A stretch of DNA of 64,000 nt, taken from Myxococcales bacterium. GTDB lineage: Bacteria > Lernaellota > Lernaellaia > Lernaellales > Lernaellaceae. The DNA is taken from contig JAAYVF010000008.1 of NCBI GenBank assembly GCA_012517325.1, forward strand, positions 97,482 through 161,481, in the 5' to 3' direction. The notes under the pieces were generated by a model. The model had not been told where the DNA came from. It made no database searches and saw only the letters and a list, made by a program, of their open reading frames with translations. The position numbers and the translations under genes are program-made. The first letter of the stretch is position 1. Each line of letters starts with the position of its first letter. Below are positions 61,210 to 64,000 of this stretch, one piece after another.

Positions 61210-62958
61210 TCACATCGAAACCGAACCCCGGCGGAAATCGGATTGGCCGAGAATGGCGTTGACGAGCACCGGCCGGCCCTCGGCGGCCAACTCCCTGGCG
61301 CGCTGCAGGGTCCGGCGGATTTCGGCGGGCGAGTCCAGCAACAATCCGGCGCCGCCGTAACCCGCGGCCACTTGGTGGTAGTCGCTGTGTCGCAGGGCGC
61401 AGCCCAGGTCGTCGCCGTAAATTTCCACCTGCTCGCGGGCGATCTGCGACCAGCGGGCGTCGTTGCCGACCACCGCGATCACCGGCACGCCGTGGCGCGC
61501 GAAGGTGTCGAACTCCGCCAGACTGTAGGCCGCCGCGCCGTCGCCGTACAGCAGCCAGACCTCGGCGGCCGGCCGCGCCAGCTTGGCGCCCAGCGCGAAA
61601 CCGGCGCCGACGCCCAGCGTGCCGAACACCCCCGGATCGAGCCAGCCGAAAGGCTGCCGCGGCCGCACGACGTAAGCGGCGGTGGCGACGAAATCACCGC
61701 CGTCGACCACCAGAATGCTGTCGTCGGCGAGGGCGGCGTCGATCTCGCGGGCCAGGCGCAGCGGGTTGATGCCGCCGTCGACCGGTTCCTCGGCCCGCCT
61801 CGCGATTTCGGCCCGCCGGCGGTCGTCGGCCTCGCGCCGGCGATCGGCCCAGTCGCGCCAGCCGCGCGCATGGTCGTGGCGGGTGTTGACCAGTTCGTCG
61901 GCCAGGGCGATCAGAAACAGTCCGGGATCGGCCTGCACGGCCAGCGTCGGGCGGCGGTTTTTCGTCAGTTCGTCGTAACTGAAATTGGCCGCGATCACCC
62001 GGGCCTTGCCGCCGATCTGCCGGCCGTATTCCAGCCGGAAATCGCACGGCACCCCGGCGAGGATCACCAGGTCGGCCTCGCGCAATGCATCCTTGCGATG
62101 GTGGACCAGTTGCAGCGGATGCTCGGGGCCCAGCAGGCCGCGCGCCATTCCCGCGAGATACGTCGGCATGGCCAGCGCCTCGACCGCCGCGTCCATCGCC
62201 AATGTCTCGCAGGCGCACAACATGGCCTGGCTGCCCAGCAGCAGCACCGGCTTCTCGGCCTTGGCGACCAGGAGCGCCGCCTGCCGTACCTCGCTCGTCT
62301 TCGGCGGCCGGCGCGGCCGCGCCGCCGCCAGGCCGGGTCGGGCGTGCTCCGCCCCCGCGAACAATTGCCGGACGTGAAAATCGAGGTAGGCGTTGAGGCC
62401 CTTTTCGGCCAGCGAACCGCCCTTGGACCGCGCCTCGCCGTACCAGCGGCGCACCAACTCTTCCTCGTACAGCAAATCGACCGGCAATTCGACGAACACC
62501 GGGCCCGGCAGCCCTTCCAGCGCGGTGACGAAGGCCTGTTCCAGGGTCGGCACGATCTCCCGGACGGTTTTCACCGCCGCCGCCCATTTCACGTGCGGCC
62601 GGATCACGGCCAGTTGGTCGATGTCTTGCAGCGCCCCGCGCCCGCGTAAAAAGGTGGCCGTCGCCCCGCCGAGCAGCACGAGCGGCGATTGCGCCAGTTG
62701 CGCGTTTTTCAGGGCGGTGAGCGTGTTGGTCACGCCCGGGCCGGCGGTGACCGCGGCCACGCCGGGCGTACCGGTCAACCGCGCGACGGCGTCGGCGGCG
62801 AACACGGCGTTTTTCTCGTCGCGAACGTCGACGACGCGCACGCCGTGGTTTTTGGCGCCGATCAGAATGGGCGAGATGTGGCCGCCGCAAAGGGTGAACA
62901 ACCACCGCACGTTCTGCTGCTGCAACACCTGGCCGATCCGTTCGCCGCCGCTGGACAT
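61210..62958 (-). CDS. TPP enzyme of the ILVBL/2-hydroxyacyl-CoA lyase-like group
   Basis: This is a 582-residue protein. GGAG lies six bases before the ATG at 62956-62958; the frame to 63060 is not used. It has the three TPP-fold domains. The catalytic Glu is in '[20 protein letters not shown]' (Glu48), then '[20 protein letters not shown]', '[14 protein letters not shown]', and a C-terminal TPP motif '[20 protein letters not shown]' with '[10 protein letters not shown]'. The opening '[13 protein letters not shown]' matches my memory of human ILVBL/HACL2 rather than biosynthetic acetolactate synthases. A 2-hydroxyacyl-CoA or acyloin cleavage is therefore plausible. A small ALS regulatory subunit gene is absent. 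Confidence 0.9.
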   Translation of the reverse strand: MSSGGERIGQVLQQQNVRWLFTLCGGHISPILIGAKNHGVRVVDVRDEKNAVFAADAVARLTGTPGVAAVTAGPGVTNTLTALKNAQLAQSPLVLLGGATATFLRGRGALQDIDQLAVIRPHVKWAAAVKTVREIVPTLEQAFVTALEGLPGPVFVELPVDLLYEEELVRRWYGEARSKGGSLAEKGLNAYLDFHVRQLFAGAEHARPGLAAARPRRPPKTSEVRQAALLVAKAEKPVLLLGSQAMLCACETLAMDAAVEALAMPTYLAGMARGLLGPEHPLQLVHHRKDALREADLVILAGVPCDFRLEYGRQIGGKARVIAANFSYDELTKNRRPTLAVQADPGLFLIALADELVNTRHDHARGWRDWADRRREADDRRRAEIARRAEEPVDGGINPLRLAREIDAALADDSILVVDGGDFVATAAYVVRPRQPFGWLDPGVFGTLGVGAGFALGAKLARPAAEVWLLYGDGAAAYSLAEFDTFARHGVPVIAVVGNDARWSQIAREQVEIYGDDLGCALRHSDYHQVAAGYGGAGLLLDSPAEIRRTLQRARELAAEGRPVLVNAILGQSDFRRGSVSM

Positions 62959-63130
62959 TTTTTCTCCGCTTTTCGCCGTTCGGGCCTTTTTCGAACGCGC
63001 CTGAAAAATGTAAGACAGGTGAATGAAAAGGCAAATTGACGGGGGAACAAAGGAAAACATGCCGGACTACAATACTCCTTCCCCATCGGGGGGAAGGCTA
63101 TGGTCGAAAATCCTCAATCGAAAGAGTACA

Positions 63131-63520
63131 CTATTCGAAAGTGCGAAAGAAATTGTACGTTATCCGATCATCTACAAGACCTATTTCACAGCATGGTCCT
63201 TGTAATTGATTAATTTCAAAAACTACTGAAGGTTGAATTAATTTTGTAGCAGCATCTCTAATGGCATTACAAGCATTATTTACTTCAGCATTTGGGATCC
63301 CAATAAATTCCCCAGCAGATTGGTTCATAGATTCGGCTATACCAAAAAATAATAATCCACCAAATTGATTTGCGAAGGAGCAAATCGACTTTGCAATTTT
63401 TTTTGGTGATATCATTTCTTGCTTGTATTCAACATACCATCCTTCCCTTACTTCTTTTAAAGCGCTTAAGTCAGATGGTAAAACCTTACTAAAAGGTTTT
63501 TTAAAAGGATAAAAGTTCAC
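63131..63520 (-). CDS. AlbA_2 (Schlafen-type) DNA-binding domain protein, probably truncated
   Basis: This is a 129-residue protein starting with GTG (63518-63520) after GAGG. It is AT-rich. The AlbA_2 features are clear: 'LPSDLSALKEVREGWYVEYK' (the E-x-K element), 'KKIAKSICSFANQFGGLLFF' and 'GIAESMNQSAGEFIGIP'. The family normally continues with strands ending in an 'R-x-G' motif and often a winged helix; here the frame stops after 'LVDDRITYNFFRTFE'. I think the gene is shortened or recombined. Such proteins often occur in defence islands and mobile regions, though many are simple regulators. Confidence 0.7.
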   Translation of the reverse strand: MNFYPFKKPFSKVLPSDLSALKEVREGWYVEYKQEMISPKKIAKSICSFANQFGGLLFFGIAESMNQSAGEFIGIPNAEVNNACNAIRDAATKLIQPSVVFEINQLQGPCCEIGLVDDRITYNFFRTFE

Positions 63521-63708
63521 TTTTCACCTCAAGAAGGTATTTATATTATTCGAAAATTCCGAGAATTTACGAGGATAGGGATTTTCGAGGACAGTATATA
63601 AAAACTGGAGTTTCAGTAACATTAGTTAACTCCATCCTTCGACTACCATCGAAATCCACACAACCGAGGATTCGATCATTCCTCAGCACATGAATAAATA
63701 ACACTACT

Positions 63709-63927
63709 TTACTTTACCAAAGTCAAGGCCCAATCGGAGTATCTTTCTCCGTCAGACCCGGTGGAGATGTCGGCCCATAGATCAATTCCTAATTGCGTGA
63801 CGGGCATACCGGCCAGCGGATAGGTCAGGGCCTGGATCATCGCGTTGAGATGTTTTTTCGCGATGGCCCAGCTTTCGCCGGCGCCGGAATCGTCGGCCTG
63901 GTCGGGATCGACGTACCAATTGGGCAT
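63709..63927 (-). CDS. Small protein, unknown (phage-like arrangement)
   Basis: This is a 72-residue protein. GGAG lies seven bases before the ATG at 63925-63927, and the upstream partial gene stops three bases earlier, so they are coupled. The start 'MPNWYVDPDQADDSGAGESW' recalls the opening strands of right-handed beta-helix proteins (WYVD...A.DD..G.S...), yet the protein is too short to form a helix. It may be a shortened gene or a small tail-type protein. The 180 bases upstream of the AlbA_2-like gene are AT-rich and empty. Confidence 0.5.
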   Translation of the reverse strand: MPNWYVDPDQADDSGAGESWAIAKKHLNAMIQALTYPLAGMPVTQLGIDLWADISTGSDGERYSDWALTLVK

Positions 63928-63929
63928 GA

Positions 63930-64000
63930 TCACTCTCCAAACGCCTTCACCGCCACCCTCACCTCATCCAACCACGCCGCTCCACCCGGAAGGCGAATAG
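63930..64000 (-). CDS. C-terminal end of an unknown protein (partial)
   Basis: On the minus strand the last 22 residues of a reading frame enter from the right edge ('LPGGAAWLDEVRVAVKAFGE') and stop with TGA at 63930-63932, three bases before the ATG of the next small gene. The frame has normal high-GC codon use. The rest is beyond the window, so no name can be given. Confidence 0.45.
   Translation of the reverse strand, partial: IRLPGGAAWLDEVRVAVKAFGE

Noticed and set aside
63131..64000. Prophage
   Set aside because: Only an AlbA_2-domain gene and two tiny frames are visible; no integrase, capsid or terminase. Kept as a hint only.

Overview
The window is GC-rich and almost fully packed with genes. 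It looks like a chromosome fragment of a Gram-negative bacterium: there are TonB/ExbB/ExbD, a TonB-dependent outer-membrane receptor, an MltA murein hydrolase and more than ten lipoproteins with clear lipoboxes. A matrixin protease ends in a MYXO-CTERM-like tail (GCGC, then a hydrophobic helix, then an Arg cluster). Many lipoproteins carry runs of Asp/Asn as linkers, and there is a five-motif cytochrome c. Together these suggest a deltaproteobacterial or myxobacterial-type lineage or an uncultivated relative. I cannot place it more precisely from sequence alone.

Layout, left to right. 1-6.6 kb: start of a 7TMR-DISM sensor, a small membrane protein, an L-type-lectin-like lipoprotein, a patch of intergenic repeats, ClpB, a putative DNA-binding protein and Hsp20. 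6.8-13.7 kb: two cobalamin-binding-type radical SAM proteins, a membrane-anchored beta-propeller and an acetyl-CoA-synthetase-like ligase. 13.9-16.1 kb: macro-domain protein coupled to a lipoprotein, periplasmic cyclophilin, and two serine tRNAs. 16.4-24.7 kb: one-directional run with a cyclic 2,3-diphosphoglycerate synthetase-like protein, a secreted protein, a matrixin, carbamate kinase, a membrane protein fused to a spermidine-synthase-like domain, and a multiheme cytochrome. 24.7-31.2 kb: leftward genes for a GT-C/TPR protein, an OPT transporter, two tandem esterases and TatA. 31.3-37.7 kb: MltA, two Asp-rich lipoproteins, a hydrolase, and a small AT-richer island with an AvcD-type antiphage cytidylate deaminase plus a 60-residue partner. 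37.7-45 kb: a TonB-dependent receptor operon with two lipoproteins, divergent from exbB-exbD-tonB. 45-51 kb: two more acidic-linker lipoproteins, nucleoside phosphorylase plus a GalT-like enzyme, a SpoIID-like protein and a DUF6485 protein. 51-56.4 kb: three tandem sulfatase-fold lipoproteins, then eight copies of a 23-bp repeat and an AT-rich stretch. 56.4-64 kb: two tandem GAPDH genes, OsmC, a DUF2804 protein, an SDR, an ILVBL/2-hydroxyacyl-CoA-lyase-like TPP enzyme, and an AT-rich end with a shortened AlbA_2-domain gene and small unrecognised genes.

The most interesting unit is 34.8-45 kb. Three lipoproteins (34839-35876, 39734-42190, 42207-42713) share a repeated domain that I cannot name. 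One has about four diverged copies plus two C-terminal CXXCH haem motifs, and it sits in one operon with a TonB-dependent receptor next to a complete energising module. I read this as a candidate undescribed surface uptake or redox system; the substrate is unknown. Second in interest are the AvcD-like defence gene, three sulfatase-fold lipoproteins with Thr at the nucleophile position, and the membrane aminopropyltransferase-like protein coupled to a cytochrome.

Start codons were chosen by Shine-Dalgarno position, and several are TTG or GTG. Promoter calls come from reading -35/-10 hexamers by eye and are tentative.
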